A program made the translations under genes and the position numbers. A DNA stretch of 40,000 nucleotides from assembly GCA_009746045.1 (NCBI GenBank), contig RPFO01001029.1:1-40000 (forward strand), written 5' to 3'. The notes beneath the pieces are model-generated. The model made no database searches. It was given only the letters and a program-made list of their open reading frames with translations, and was not told where the DNA came from. Of the stretch, positions 1-10,624 are shown one piece after another. How positions within the stretch are numbered: position 1 is the first letter of the stretch; each line of letters opens with the position of its first letter. Origin of the DNA: Mesostigma viride. Lineage: Eukaryota > Streptophyta > Mesostigmatophyceae > Mesostigmatales > Mesostigmataceae.

Positions 1-1440
1 CTCCCTACCTCCCTACTCGCCTACCTCCCTACCTCCTACTCCCTACCTCCCTACCTCCCTACCTCCCTACCTCCCTACCTCCCTACCTCCCTCCCTCCCT
101 ACCTCCCTACCTCCCTACCTCCCTCCCTACCTCCCTACCTCCTACCTCCCTACCTCCCTACCTCCCTCCCTACCCTACCTCCCTCCCTACCTCCCTACCT
201 CCCTACCTCCCTACCTCCTACCTCCCTACCTCCTACCTCCCTACCTCCCTACCTCCCTACCTCCCTACCTCCCTACCTCCCTACCTCCCTACCTCCCTAC
301 CTCCCTACCTCCCTACCTCCCTACCTCCCTACCTCCCTACCTCCTACCTCCCTACCTCCCTACCTCCCTACCTCCCTACCTCCCTACCTCCCTACCTCCC
401 TACCTCCCTACCTCCTACCTCCCTACCTCCCTACCTCCCTACCTCCCTACCTCCCTACCTCCCTACCTCCCTACCTCCCTACCTCCCTACCTCCTACCTC
501 CCTACCTCCCTACCTCCTACCTCCCTACCTCCCTACCTCCCTACCTCCCTACCTCCCTACCTCCCTACCTCCCTACCTCCCTACCTCCCTACCTCCCTAC
601 CTCCCTACCTCCCTACCTCCCTACCTCCCTACCTCCTACCTCCCTACCTCCCTACCTCCCTACCTCCTACCTCCCTACCTCCCTACCTCCCTACCTCCCT
701 ACCTCCCTACCTCCCTACCTCCCTACCTCCCTACCTCCCTACCTCCCTACCTCCCTACCTCCCTACCTCCCTACCTCCCTACCTCCCTACCTCCCTACCT
801 CCCTACCTCCCTACCTCCTACCTCCCTACCTCCCTACCTCCCTACCTCCCTACCTCCCTACCTCCCTACCTCCCTACCTCCCTACCTCCCTACCTCCCTA
901 CCTCCCTACCTCCTACCTCCCTACCTCCCTACCTCCCTACCTCCCTACCTCCCTACCTCCCTACCTCCCTACCTCCCTACCTCCCTACCTCCCTACCTCC
1001 CTACCTCCCTACCTCCCTACCTCCCTACCTCCCTACCTCCCTACCTCCCTACCTCCCTACCTCCCTACCTCCCTACCTCCCTACCTCCCTACCTCCCTAC
1101 CTCCCTACCTCCTACCTCCCTACCTCCCTACCTCCCTACCTCCCTACCTCCTACCTCCCTACTCCCTACCTCCCTACCTCCCTACCTCCCTACCTCCCTA
1201 CCTCCCTACCTCCCTACCTCCCTACCTCCCTACCTCCCTACCTCCCTACCTCCCTACCTCCCTACCTCCTACCTCCTACCTCCCTACCTCCCTACCTCCC
1301 TACCTCCCTACCTCCCTACCTCCCTACCTCCCTACCTCCCTACCTCCCTACCTCCCTACCTCCCTACCTCCCTACCTCCCTACCTCCCTACCTCCCTACC
1401 TCCCTACCTCCCTACCTCCCTACCTCCCTACCTCCCTACC
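1..1440. repeat. C-rich satellite, 8-bp unit CCTCCCTA
   Basis: The first 1.4 kb is an almost uninterrupted array of the octamer CCTCCCTA. Occasional 7-bp units (CCTCCTA) and a few extra CCTC units break the register. The + strand is nearly all pyrimidine with regular A, so all G lies on the other strand. The array is cut by the window edge. It does not match the plant/algal telomere unit (CCCTAAA on the C-rich strand), so it is taken as an interstitial satellite, probably inside an intron of the gene that continues at 1723. Confidence 0.95.
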
Positions 1441-1621
1441 CCCCTACCCCCCCCTACCCCTACCCACCCACCCACCCACCCACCCACCCACCCACCACCC
1501 ACCCACCCACCCACCCACCCACCCACCCACCCACCACCACCCCCCACCCACCCACCCACCCACCCACCCACCCACCCACCCACCCACCCACCCACCCACC
1601 CACCCACCCACCCACCCCCAC
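1441..1621. repeat. CCCA tetranucleotide array
   Basis: The octamer satellite passes through a short run of CCCCTA variants into about 180 bp of (CCCA)n with a few slips (CCA, CCCCCA). The open frames on the minus strand here (Gly-Trp-Val repeats) are simply translations of the tetranucleotide and are not called as genes. Confidence 0.93.
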
Positions 1622-1701
1622 CCACTCACTCACTCACTCACTCACTCACTCACTCACTCACTCACTCACTCACTCACTCACTCACTCACTCACTCACTCA
1701 C
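1622..1701. repeat. CTCA tetranucleotide array
   Basis: About 20 perfect copies of CTCA complete the C-rich block. The array stops about 20 bp before a good splice acceptor (pyrimidine run, then GGGCAG at 1717-1722). Confidence 0.93.
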
Positions 1702-1722
1702 TGGCCCCCCCACGCTGGGCAG

Positions 1723-4697
1723 GACGTGCTTGAGCATGACATGCGCGTGGCGGCGCGTGTGCTGGCGCCTGTACCTCTGCTGGCCAACAAGGCGGGCATC
1801 GAAGAGCTGCTGCTGCACCAGTGGGTCGTGCTGCGCCGGCGACACCTGTTCCCGCAGCACCCCTTTTTGTACGCACATGAGTGGGCGGCCGGCAACGAGG
1901 GGTTCAACTTTGTGGGTGATTTGCTGCTCTGGGATGGGTGTGCGCCGGCCTCGTTCCTCGCCGTCGAGGTCAAGTGGCTTGGCAGCAGCAAGATCGACCA
2001 CCACCGCACGGAGAAGCTGGACAAGGTGGGGGGCGGGGGAAGCGGGGCAAGGTGGGGGGCGGGGGAAGCGGGGCAAGGTGGGGGGCGGGTGGCATAAGTG
2101 CCTGGGTGGGCGGAGTATCGCTTTTTTTGGATGCGGGGTGGGAAGATAGGGCGGGGAGGTCAGGATGTTTGAAGTGAAGGCGCATGTGGAGGGCGGATGT
2201 GTTGACAAGGAAGGCAGGGGTGGCATTTCACCAAAGGCGGGGGCGTTGGGGGCAGAAGGTGTAATAAGGGAGGGGCGGGCGGTGGTTGGGTGGGCACAAG
2301 ATGGGGGTGTTGGCATGCGTGGGTTTTCGTGTGGAGCATCAGCTGCTGACCTGGCGCAGGACATGGGACGAAGGGGTGGACAACGGGGACAGATGAGCGA
2401 TGAAGGGCCGTGCTGTGATTACGTGCGTGGATGGTGGAGATGGGGGGGGGCTGGGCGGAGAGGGCCGGGCAGGCACTGAGCCAACCGGTTTGGGCAGCGT
2501 ATGTGCGTTAGACCTTCAACCCAATCACAGAGTTTTCCCATGGGCAGCGCTCTAATTGCTCGTGTTCATGGTGGAGATCAGAGGGGCAAGGATGGGGCAG
2601 GGGATGCGCCGGGCAGACCCGTGGAGGCAACCATGTTGAAATGCGCATGCGCGATGGACTGTGCGGCTGGCCACACATGTTTCCATGGGCATGCGAGCGG
2701 GCTATCCATCCTAAAACTAGTCAAAGGGCAGGGGGGCCCATATCGCTCCTGCGCGTTTAAGCCCTCTGTGCCTGGCTCCCCACAATCCTTGTCGTCCGGA
2801 CCCCTGCTCCAAGCCCGCATCATGTTCGCACTCGTTTGGGAGTGGAAAAGCTAATGGAGGCCGGCCGCCCCATCATCAATGGTAGTGTTGGTGTCGGACC
2901 CCTATGTATGGGTGGCATGCAGTAACAGTACTGGACACACATGGGGCACTGGACCACGGATTTCTGAAGGGCATGACCTGCATACGAACATGGTTCTTAT
3001 GCGGGCGTACGACACCTTGCCTTGTCCTCCTCCTAGTGGCCTGCTACTCATCTCATTCTCATGTTTCTGTCACAATCCATCCTTCGGTTCATGTTTCTTT
3101 TGTGCAGGTGAAAGAGCAAGCGTTGAAAGCAGAGGTCTTCCTGCTGTCGTACATCATGCGGAAACAGGTACGCGGGCGCATGTGGCGGCACTGGACCCAA
3201 CGATCCCCAGTTCCACACGCGTGGGGAGAACGTGTACCGCGACCGGGGGCTGGACCAGGGGGATCCCAGCACCGTGCAGTAGGGTTTGTCGTGCGGTAGG
3301 GGTTGCCGTGTGGTAGCGGTTGCCGTGGGGTAGGGATTGCTGTGCGGTCGGGTTTGCCGTGCGAAGCGCTAGGAACATTGTGTTTTCTTGCTGCGCCGCT
3401 AGCCGATGTTGAGCATCACCCTGCATGCACTAGCCGGTGAGGGGTCCATGTATTGCTGATCCGTATCAGCCTCCCATGCCGGCCCTGGGTTTGTGACTTT
3501 TGTGGCTGGGAAGGATGCATGGCATGATGAAGTGCCCTCCAGGGTTGTTGCAGATGCTGATTGGCATTTTTTGCATGTTGCAACTTTTAAGCAGCCAGCA
3601 AGTCAGAGCAGGGCAGGCCCCGAGGATGTTGTTCCTTGCCCATATGCATCGGAATAACCTAAACCCTTCGTTGCTCACGCTCTGCGGTCCCTACATGCCA
3701 CCCTCACGGCACATGCGGTGCCTCCTGCCCACCGCTGCGTGGTTCCACACACCATGTCCACCCCCCTGTCCACATCGTATCCACCAACCAGTTTGCAGAC
3801 ACACCCTCCAACGAGAACGGCCGGCTGCCCTGCCCGCGCCTGACGGCCGACCACTTTCCCCCCCGGTGGAGCTCTGCGGTTGTCACCAACGAGATGCGGC
3901 ACTTCACGCACGTGTCGCTGCTCAGCCCTAAAGTGCGCGACGAGCTCCAGAAAGATATGGACCGCTTCCGAGCGTCCGCCACCGTCGTCTCCATGCCCTA
4001 CGCCCACGAGCACGACCTCACGCTGCCCAACGGGCTCGCCCACAACGGCTACAGCCACGGGCATGCCCCACCCTCCTCAAATTCTAATAATATCCCGGCC
4101 CAGCGGCCAGCGGGGCTGCCCCCCGGTAGCAGTCAGGGTGTCCCTGGGGATGGCAGGTTGGGCCAGGCGGGGCGCGGTCCCCACCAGGGCGTCGTCAGCT
4201 TCGAGCCGGGGGGCCTGCTCGTGGGCGCGAGCTGCGAATGGGTCCAGCCCAGTGTGGAGATGGAGGTGGTGGGTCGGGCGCGGGGGATGGCGGAGTATGG
4301 GGATGATGACGAGGAGCCAGACACTCGATCAGTGCGGTCTGATCGGGCGAGTTCGCGAGGAGCTCGAGCTGAGGGTGGTGTGAGCGAGGGTGAGGAGGTG
4401 GAATCACCGCAGGAAGACGGTTGCGAGGCGGACAAGGTGACGGCTGTCGCCATGGTGTTGCGGAACGCTGTGGGAGGCAAGCGGGTGCTCCTGTCCAAGA
4501 TGGCATCTCTGCTGGCGTCTGACCCGGACATATGCGGCCGCAGCAGAGGTGCCAAAGGCGCATGCTCGTTCAAGGAATACTCTGGGATGACGCTGAAGAA
4601 GTTCTTGCTATTGCACCCGGACGTGTTTATGCTGCAGGGCGAGGTGGAGAAGACGACGGTGCAGCTCCACCCACAGTTCTTGGCATCCCTTGAGTGA
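1723..4697 (+). CDS. PD-(D/E)XK nuclease-like protein with C-terminal OST-HTH/LOTUS-like domain (5' end outside window)
   Basis: Exons that join in frame are 1723-2025, 3108-3167 and 3792-4697 (stop TGA 4695-4697). All have GT-AG borders in phase 0. The first begins after acceptor GGGCAG, so upstream exons probably lie beyond the satellite. The in-frame ATG at 1741 is the alternative start. Exon 1 holds GDLLLWDG (GD at model residues 65-66) and [10 protein letters not shown] (E82-V-K84), the GD...ExK spacing of PD-(D/E)XK nucleases. Exon 2 adds [20 protein letters not shown], a helix of the kind that follows ExK. The last exon has a low-complexity acidic linker. It then has a C-terminal domain from about 4433 with [35 protein letters not shown] and a final VQLHPQ strand, like the OST-HTH/LOTUS RNA-associated winged helix. 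A coding-looking stretch at 3211-3278 ([12 protein letters not shown]) cannot be spliced in phase and is left out. No specific function is assigned. The domain calls are by motif only. Confidence 0.58.
3275..3363. repeat. Imperfect ~19-bp tandem repeat in an intron
   Basis: Four to five diverged copies of a unit like GTAGGGTTTGCCGTGCG follow one another in the intron between 3168 and 3791 of the nuclease-like gene. The rest of that intron and the 2026-3107 intron (G-rich, no recognised element) contain nothing else that can be named. Confidence 0.7.
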
Positions 4698-4792
4698 GGG
4701 TTTGCTGATGGCTCGGGTGTGGCCCATTATGGTGGTTTGTCCCCAGTGCCTACAAAAGCGATGTGGTTCCTAGGTAGGCCGTTGCTTGGCCA

Positions 4793-4797
4793 TGTAA
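4793..4797 (+). terminator. Probable polyadenylation signal TGTAA
   Basis: TGTAA lies 96 bases after the stop codon of the nuclease-like gene. TGTAA is the usual poly(A) signal in chlorophyte algae such as Chlamydomonas. Its use here is inferred from position. Confidence 0.4.
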
Positions 4798-4904
4798 AAC
4801 CGTGTGGGGAGTGAGTTCAGAACTTTTTGGTGCATGTTGGTGATGTAGTGGGTGGATCATCATTTTGTGACTGATAGTAAACATCGTGCAAGGGGAGAGC
4901 GCTG

Positions 4905-4980
4905 TGATAACACAGTGATGTGAATACAAAATATCCTAGTCATGATAACACAGTGGTGTGAATAAAAAATATCCTAGTCA
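4905..4980. repeat. 38-bp direct tandem duplication
   Basis: Positions 4905-4942 and 4943-4980 are two abutting copies of an AT-rich 38-mer (starting TGATAACACAG, ending ATATCCTAGTCA). They differ at two bases. The repeat sits in the 3' flank of the nuclease-like gene. Confidence 0.9.
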
Positions 4981-4990
4981 TGGTATCAAG

Positions 4991-5035
4991 GAGACAACCA
5001 GCGCAGGCCATAAATCGGGAGAATCAGGACCATGG
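4991..5035 (+). repeat. Dispersed repeat D, copy 1
   Basis: This segment (beginning GAGACAACCAGCGCAGGCC, ending GGACCATGG) recurs at 5863-5911 in the same orientation with a few substitutions and a small indel. It shows an older duplication within this spacer. It has no coding potential that could be recognised. Confidence 0.8.
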
Positions 5036-5682
5036 TAGCTCGAGCCTGCCGTTATCTTGTCCGCGTTTTCGAGTCGTTCAGGATGATGAATATGAATGGA
5101 GATGGAAATGTGTAGCCTTGTGCATTGAAATTATGGCCGGCTTACGTGTAGAGCGACTAGATGACCTAGATATGTCCACCATGCTTGCTGCCCTTGTGTG
5201 GCTGAGAAACAGTGGTGTGATCAGAACACCGTAATGTCACGTACTATATGATTGCAATTAACTTTTGGTCAGAGCCTGTCATGGCGGCGTGGATGGCCCG
5301 ACGAATGGCGAGATTTCTGCTGCTGGAGTTTGCAGGTAACATGGGTCATGTAACCTGTAAACCTGCAGAACCTGCTCAAGGATGCGGGTCCCTGCGATTT
5401 CTATTGCACTGCGTTGGATTGTCTTCAAAGGCGGCTGGCTATGACGCATTGTGCAAGAGCGGGTGATAGGTATGTATAACCTATATTTGCGTTTTTGCAA
5501 TCGGACCATATTTGCGTATTTGCTGGACCAGATAAACTAATTCTGAAGTGAGATTTGCCACTGACATGCATGCCTATATTCATGAAGATCATGATCATTT
5601 TAGTAATGATGCCAGGTCAATGTAACCCCATGCTTGCATCGTGGTACACCCATGTATGTGCACATTCATGTCCATCCCTCGG
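5036..5682. other. Intergenic stretch, nothing recognised
   Basis: About 650 bp of average composition with only short open frames that resemble nothing known to me. No RNA gene, repeat family or splice-supported exon was found. Confidence 0.6.
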
Positions 5683-5715
5683 GGTTAATGCTCCGTGACT
5701 CCCAAACGGGAGCAC
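5683..5715 (+). repeat. Hairpin repeat C, copy 1
   Basis: First of three copies of a short conserved segment (core GCTCCGTGACTCCC, then ACGGGAGCAC). The flanks TGCTCC and GGAGCA are inverted repeats, giving a small stem-loop. It is followed at once by TTTAATTAATTAAT. The other copies are at 8576-8612 and 20044-20097. The function is unknown. It may be the end of a transposon family. Confidence 0.75.
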
Positions 5716-5862
5716 GAGTTTAATTAATTAATACATGTGCACAAGCATGCACATGTTTTTCGGCCACACGAATGCGCTATGTGCAGCCGGGAGTGCGCTG
5801 TAGTGCATAGTGCATGCGCTATGTGTAGCGCATCGATCGCGCACATGCATATGCATATCATG

Positions 5863-5911
5863 GAGACAACCAGCGCAGGCCAGAAATCAGGACTGAGAAT
5901 CGGGACCATGG
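5863..5911 (+). repeat. Dispersed repeat D, copy 2
   Basis: Second copy of the segment at 4991-5035, same orientation, with an extra ACTGA-like insertion before GAATCGGGACCATGG. An alternating CATATGCATATCA stretch precedes it. Confidence 0.8.
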
Positions 5912-6044
5912 CATATCGATCGATCGAGATCTATCCACAAAAAATTATTGTAATGACTTACATCAGAATGAAGATGCCCACCCAAACATAACGTACCAAA
6001 GCCAACATTATTACGAAAGAGACCACTACAAAATAACTACAAGC

Positions 6045-6672
6045 CGGCATGGGACACTCCATGCACACCATGGAACGAAGTAAAACAGCCTAATAGCCGT
6101 GCTGCGCCGCAAAGTCAGCCCGCGTGCATGCGCGGCGGATCGAGCAAGATGTCAGCCATAGCGCCCGGGTAGCGCTACCGAAAGGCGTTGCCGCCAGTAC
6201 TGACGTACACCAGGTCCGCTGCGCGCCCACGGCCAACCTTGGGGCCCGCTGCAGCCCTTCAGGTCCAGGCAGTCCTCCCGGAGCCGGCAAGACTCCTCAA
6301 AGAAGCCGGCGGTCAGGGTCCCGGCATGGCCCCGAACTCCTCCAAGGCAAAGCTAGTAACATGTACATGATGGTGCCCGATCGCTTCGCCATAGGCCGTG
6401 AGCTTGGCCCGCTCAGCCTGAGCCGCCGCACGGTAGCCTGCCGCCTGCATGGGATGCACCAACCACATGGCTAAGAGCGCCGGGGCGAGCTAACCACAGA
6501 AACGTCAATAAGCAAGTGCCGGCCGCCTGACCCTCAAAGTCCAGATCGAACCACGATGGCAGGTCAAAAGTTGGGGGAGTCGAAAGCCGCGGCAGTCCGC
6601 ATCCTCCTGGACCGGATGTGTGCGTGCATGGGAGAAAACGGACCAGACCCGACTATGGCGAGCACCATGCAC
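6045..6672 (-). mobile_element. LINE-like remnant, family A copy 1
   Basis: The segment shares long blocks with 9425-10450 and 10625-10932. Shared landmarks on the + strand include AACAGCCTAATAGCCGTGC, GATGTCAGCCATAG, GGAGCCGGCA and CACAGAAACGTCAAT. Read on the minus strand in the best-preserved copy (10625-10932), the family gives peptides such as VPFVLEEFGAMGP and RQRLSVALTRAMADI. I associate these with the C-terminal part of non-LTR retrotransposon ORF2 proteins in algae. This copy has frameshifts and is dead. The family assignment is by resemblance only. Confidence 0.55.
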
Positions 6673-6827
6673 CATATATCAGATTTACATGCAATAATCG
6701 ATCATTGGCATGGCCGGGCAATATTGTACACGGGCTTACATAAGTATATGGTCGGCGACCTCCGCGCAGTAGGTGCTTCCACTACGGTGGAGGCGCCGCG
6801 CCGGGCCAAGGCGGTAGTGGGCCTCCT

Positions 6828-7165
6828 GTGCTCACCGGCAGCATCGGCCCACCTCCAGTCCGGCCATCAAGTGCTGAGATCCCCGCGTGTGCTAGTGGCC
6901 ACTTTTGCGCCCACCGCGTTGAAGGGCATTCTCACATGGATACGCTCACCGTTGTCGTGGGCTATGCGCCACATGTGGGTCGAGACCAGGCGGAGCGTGC
7001 CGCCTTCTTCAGCCATCTCAAGGCGGAGGTGAGGCCCGCTCCCCATGCAGCCCGGCACTTCTTGGCCATCATGCATTCTGCTCGACGCCAACGCCACTCT
7101 GCCTGTCAGCTCCGGCGGCGCTCAGTACGCCCCCTTCATTGAACACGACGGCCAACGGTAACACG
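6828..7165 (+). pseudogene. LINE endonuclease (EEP/APE-like) fragment
   Basis: The + frame gives LTVVVGYAPHVGRDQAERA followed by AFFSHLKAEVR, matching the YAP...R..FF..L block of apurinic-type endonucleases in non-LTR retrotransposons. After a frameshift near 7075 it continues as LLDANATL in place of the catalytic GDFNA-type motif, then hits a stop in the next 60 bp. The fragment is a broken piece with no intact catalytic centre. The CCAT array begins 180 bp downstream. Confidence 0.6.
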
Positions 7166-7347
7166 GCCGGATCTCTTTGCGGATAGATCTGTTGGCAGAA
7201 CCCCCTCCCGTGGCGAAGGGCCCGCGTGTTTGCAAACGCGGGAAGCATGCTCTAGACAAGCCCCCTAGCTGGGGTAGAGGGCACCGAAGATATTGAGTTC
7301 GCTTGCATGTTGTTGTAGATAGATTAGACCTGTAGGATCGTGTGTAC

Positions 7348-8571
7348 CCATCCATCCATCCATCCATCCATCCATCCATCCATCCATCCATCCATCCATC
7401 CATCCATCCATCCATCCATCCATCCATCCATCCATCCATCCATCCATCCATCCATCCATCCATCCATCCATCCATCCATCCATCCATCCATCCATCCATC
7501 CATCCATCCATCCATCCATCCATCCATCCATCCATCCATCCATCCATCCATCCATCCATCCATCCATCCATCCATCCATCCATCCATCCATCCATCCATC
7601 CATCCATCCATCCATCCATCCATCCATCCATCCATCCATCCATCCATCCATCCATCCATCCATCCATCCATCCATCCATCCATCCATCCATCCATCCATC
7701 CATCCATCCATCCATCCATCCATCCATCCATCCATCCATCCATCCATCCATCCATCCATCCATCCATCCATCCATCCATCCATCCATCCATCCATCCATC
7801 CATCCATCCATCCATCCATCCATCCATCCATCCATCCATCCATCCATCCATCCATCCATCCATCCATCCATCCATCCATCCATCCATCCATCCATCCATC
7901 CATCCATCCATCCATCCATCCATCCATCCATCCATCCATCCATCCATCCATCCATCCATCCATCCATCCATCCATCCATCCATCCATCCATCCATCCATC
8001 CATCCATCCATCCATCCATCCATCCATGATTCCATCCATCCATCCATCCATCCATCCATCCATCCATCCATCCATCCATCCATCCATCCATCCATCCATC
8101 CATCCATCCATCCATCCATCCATCCATCCATCCATCCATCCATCCATCCATCCATCCATCCATCCATCCATCCATCCATCCATCCATCCATCCATCCATC
8201 CATCCATCCATCCATCCATCCATCCATCCATCCATCCATCCATCCATCCATCCATCCATCCATCCATCCATCCATCCATCCATCCATCCATCCATCCATC
8301 CATCCATCCATCCATCCATCCATCCATCCATCCATCCATCCATCCATCCATCCATCCATCCATCCATCCATGATTCCATCCATCCATCCATCCATCCATC
8401 CATCCATCCATCCATCCATCCATCCATCCATCCATCCATCCATCCATCCATCCATCCATCCATCCATCCATCCATCCATCCATCCATCCATCCATCCATC
8501 CATCCATCCATCCATCCATCCATCCATCCATCCATCCATCCATCCATCCATCCATCCATCCATCCATCCAT
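7348..8571. repeat. 1.2-kb CCAT tetranucleotide array
   Basis: About 306 units of CCAT/ATCC with only two interruptions, both the same tetranucleotide GATT (8028-8031 and 8372-8375), 344 bp (86 units) apart. The long Ser-Ile-His-Pro (+) and Trp-Met-Asp-Gly (-) frames are translations of this array, not genes. Hairpin repeat C follows directly. Confidence 0.97.
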
Positions 8572-8575
8572 GATC

Positions 8576-8612
8576 AGGGTTAATGCTCCGTGACTCCCCA
8601 ACGGGAGCACGT
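8576..8612 (+). repeat. Hairpin repeat C, copy 2
   Basis: Second copy of the GCTCCGTGACTCCCCAAC...GGGAGCAC segment, starting GGGTTAATGCTCC as in copy 1. It abuts the 3' end of the CCAT array and lacks the TTAATTAA tail. Confidence 0.75.
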
Positions 8613-9424
8613 GCAGCGATGAGGGGAGTCACGTGCTGCACGATCTGAAGGTGGAGAAGGAAGGTGGATTCGGTCAAGGGGGCTGGTTCCCACCCAGAGG
8701 TCATCGGCAGAGCGCAGCGGATGGTAAAGAGAGCGGCAAGCGGCCGGTTAAGGCGGGGGCGAGACTAGCCGGGCAGTTGTTCAGGTGCGCGCCGGTGGGA
8801 ATACCAGCCGTCAACTCCGTTGCGGAAAAAGTGGCCGTGGGAGCGGAGGCGCAGGCACAGGGCTAGCAATTATAAGGTGTGCGATCCATAAAACACGAGC
8901 TCGATCCAGTATCTTGATGGAGGGCATGTCGAAAAAGCCGGTCATGTTGACGTCAACTGAATGGTACGTGGAATTAAAATATGTAACCTGTCGATGTCAA
9001 AAGTCGCGCTCAGACCAGCTAGGTTCATCAGCTGCATGGGCGACTGAAAATTGGGCTACTGAAGGCGATGCAGAGGGTGAGGCAAGCCCGGGAGGGACCT
9101 GGGCGACCACCAGTGCGCGACTAGTGTCATCACTGCCTTCTGCATGGACCTGAGGGCGAAGCTAGCTAGCTGCAGCCGTAGCTGCAGACGTATCTTAAGC
9201 TGGGCATAGCGCAGCCGCCAGGCTGCGCGCGCGTTGCGTAGAGGAGCGTTTGCTCGTCATATATTGCATCATAGCTTCGGAAATTTATGTCAGCGTACAC
9301 GTGCGTCTTGGAAAGACGAAGCGATTGTGCATGATAATAATAATTCACAGCAGAAATTGGTGCCCAAACGTGAAAGATATATGCCGTCCGCCGTCAGCCA
9401 TGGCTCATCGTGGCTCGTGGCATG
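8613..9424. other. Spacer, nothing recognised
   Basis: About 800 bp with short open frames on both strands and no recognisable protein, RNA or element end. Near 9160-9190 there is an AGCTAGCTGCAGCCGTAGCTGCAG run with local dyad symmetry. Given the neighbours it is probably decayed transposon sequence. Confidence 0.5.
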
Positions 9425-10028
9425 GGACACTCGGCCGGCATGGGACAGTCGGCATGGGACACTCCATATTATTATCCACACCGCGGAATGAAGTAAAACA
9501 GCCTAATAACCGTGCTATGCGCCGGCCGCCGCACACTGAAGTCAGCCCGCGTCCGGCGGAGCAAGATGTCAGCCATAGCCCGGGTAGTAAGCGCTACCGA
9601 AAGGCATATTAATTTGGCGCCACGTACGACGTCCAGGTCCGCGCCGACCAAGGGGCCCGCTGCATGGCCCTCCAGGTCCAGGCGGTCCTCCCGGAGCCGG
9701 CAGCACTGAGCCATCGGTCAGGGTCCCCATGGCCCAAAATTACTACGCCGGCCATGCAAGACAAAGGGCCGCACCACACGGTAGTAGTGCCCGACGTCGC
9801 CGATAGGCCGTGAGCTTGGCCTGCTCAGCCCGATCGATCCGCCGTGGAGCCCGCCGCCTGTGATGCACCAACCACATGGCTAAGCTAGAGATAATTTTTT
9901 TTCTAATGAGATTAGCATTAATCTTGTAGTACTCCGTGGCATGCCCATGCGCATGACACGCAAGTACTTGTAAACTTACTTGTAAACTTACAGTTACTTA
10001 CTTTCTTTGCTTGCTTGCTTGCTTGCTC

Positions 10029-10078
<50 letters not shown>

Positions 10079-10106
10079 ATGCATGCTTGCTTGCTTGCTT
10101 AATTGG

Positions 10107-10138
<32 letters not shown>

Positions 10139-10450
10139 TTGAGTTGCTTGCTTGCTTGCTCGAGTTGCTTGCTTGCTTGCTTGTTTGAGTTGCTTGCTTG
10201 CTTGCTCGAGTTGCTTGCTTGCTTACTTACTTATACTTGTGGATAAGAGCCAAGGGGCGAGCGCCACAGAAACGTCAATGAGCAACTGCCGTCCGCCTGC
10301 CTCATAGTCCAGAACCATTCAATGTCATGCATGCAGGTCGGTGGTTGGAGGAATAGAAAGCCGCGCCGTCCGTATCCTCAGACCAGATGTTCGCGTGGGG
10401 GGAAACGGATCGACCGGACCATATGGCGAGCACCACCATCAGGAGGACAG
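9425..10450 (-). mobile_element. LINE-like remnant, family A copy 2, split by an insertion
   Basis: 9425-9890 and 10248-10450 together match copy 1 (6045-6672) nearly end to end. Between them, 9891-10247 has no counterpart in copy 1 and carries element B plus a CTTG array. The minus-strand peptides (for example CCRLREDRLDLEGH) match those of copy 3, but frameshifts and stops show it is not functional. Confidence 0.6.
9891..10247 (+). mobile_element. Element B copy 1 plus CTTG array, nested in family A copy 2
   Basis: It starts with an AT-rich lead (ATAATTTTTTTTCTAATGAG), then ATTAGCATTAATCTTGTAG and TACTCCGTGGCATGCCCATG, then GACACGCAAGTACTTG. This is the same module as at 20678-20803 and 21482-21634. 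From about 9998 it runs into roughly 230 bp of (CTTG)n with a few CTCG and TTGAG interruptions. The host reads GGCTAAG at the left edge and GGATAAG at the right edge, a possible imperfect target duplication. Confidence 0.6.
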
Positions 10451-10624
10451 TGTGCAAACTTGTACAAGTACCTATTCTGATTCTGTTGGCCACTCATGCC
10501 GCTATTTATATTAAAAATATAATTACTTACAGCAGAGTGAAATCACTCAAACCAAAGCAAACGCCCAGCTATAAACCTATATACAGAGCCATGTCAAAGC
10601 TCTATACTACGGTAAGACCAAAGG

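Noticed and set aside
1-1440. Possible telomeric or subtelomeric repeat
   Set aside because: CCTCCCTA is not the plant/algal telomere unit (CCCTAAA) and genes follow directly. There is no sign of a chromosome end.
7340-8573. Long open frames of Ser-Ile-His-Pro (+) and Trp-Met-Asp-Gly (-)
   Set aside because: They are translations of the CCAT array. All frames without a stop stay open, and there is no flanking coding sequence or splice support.
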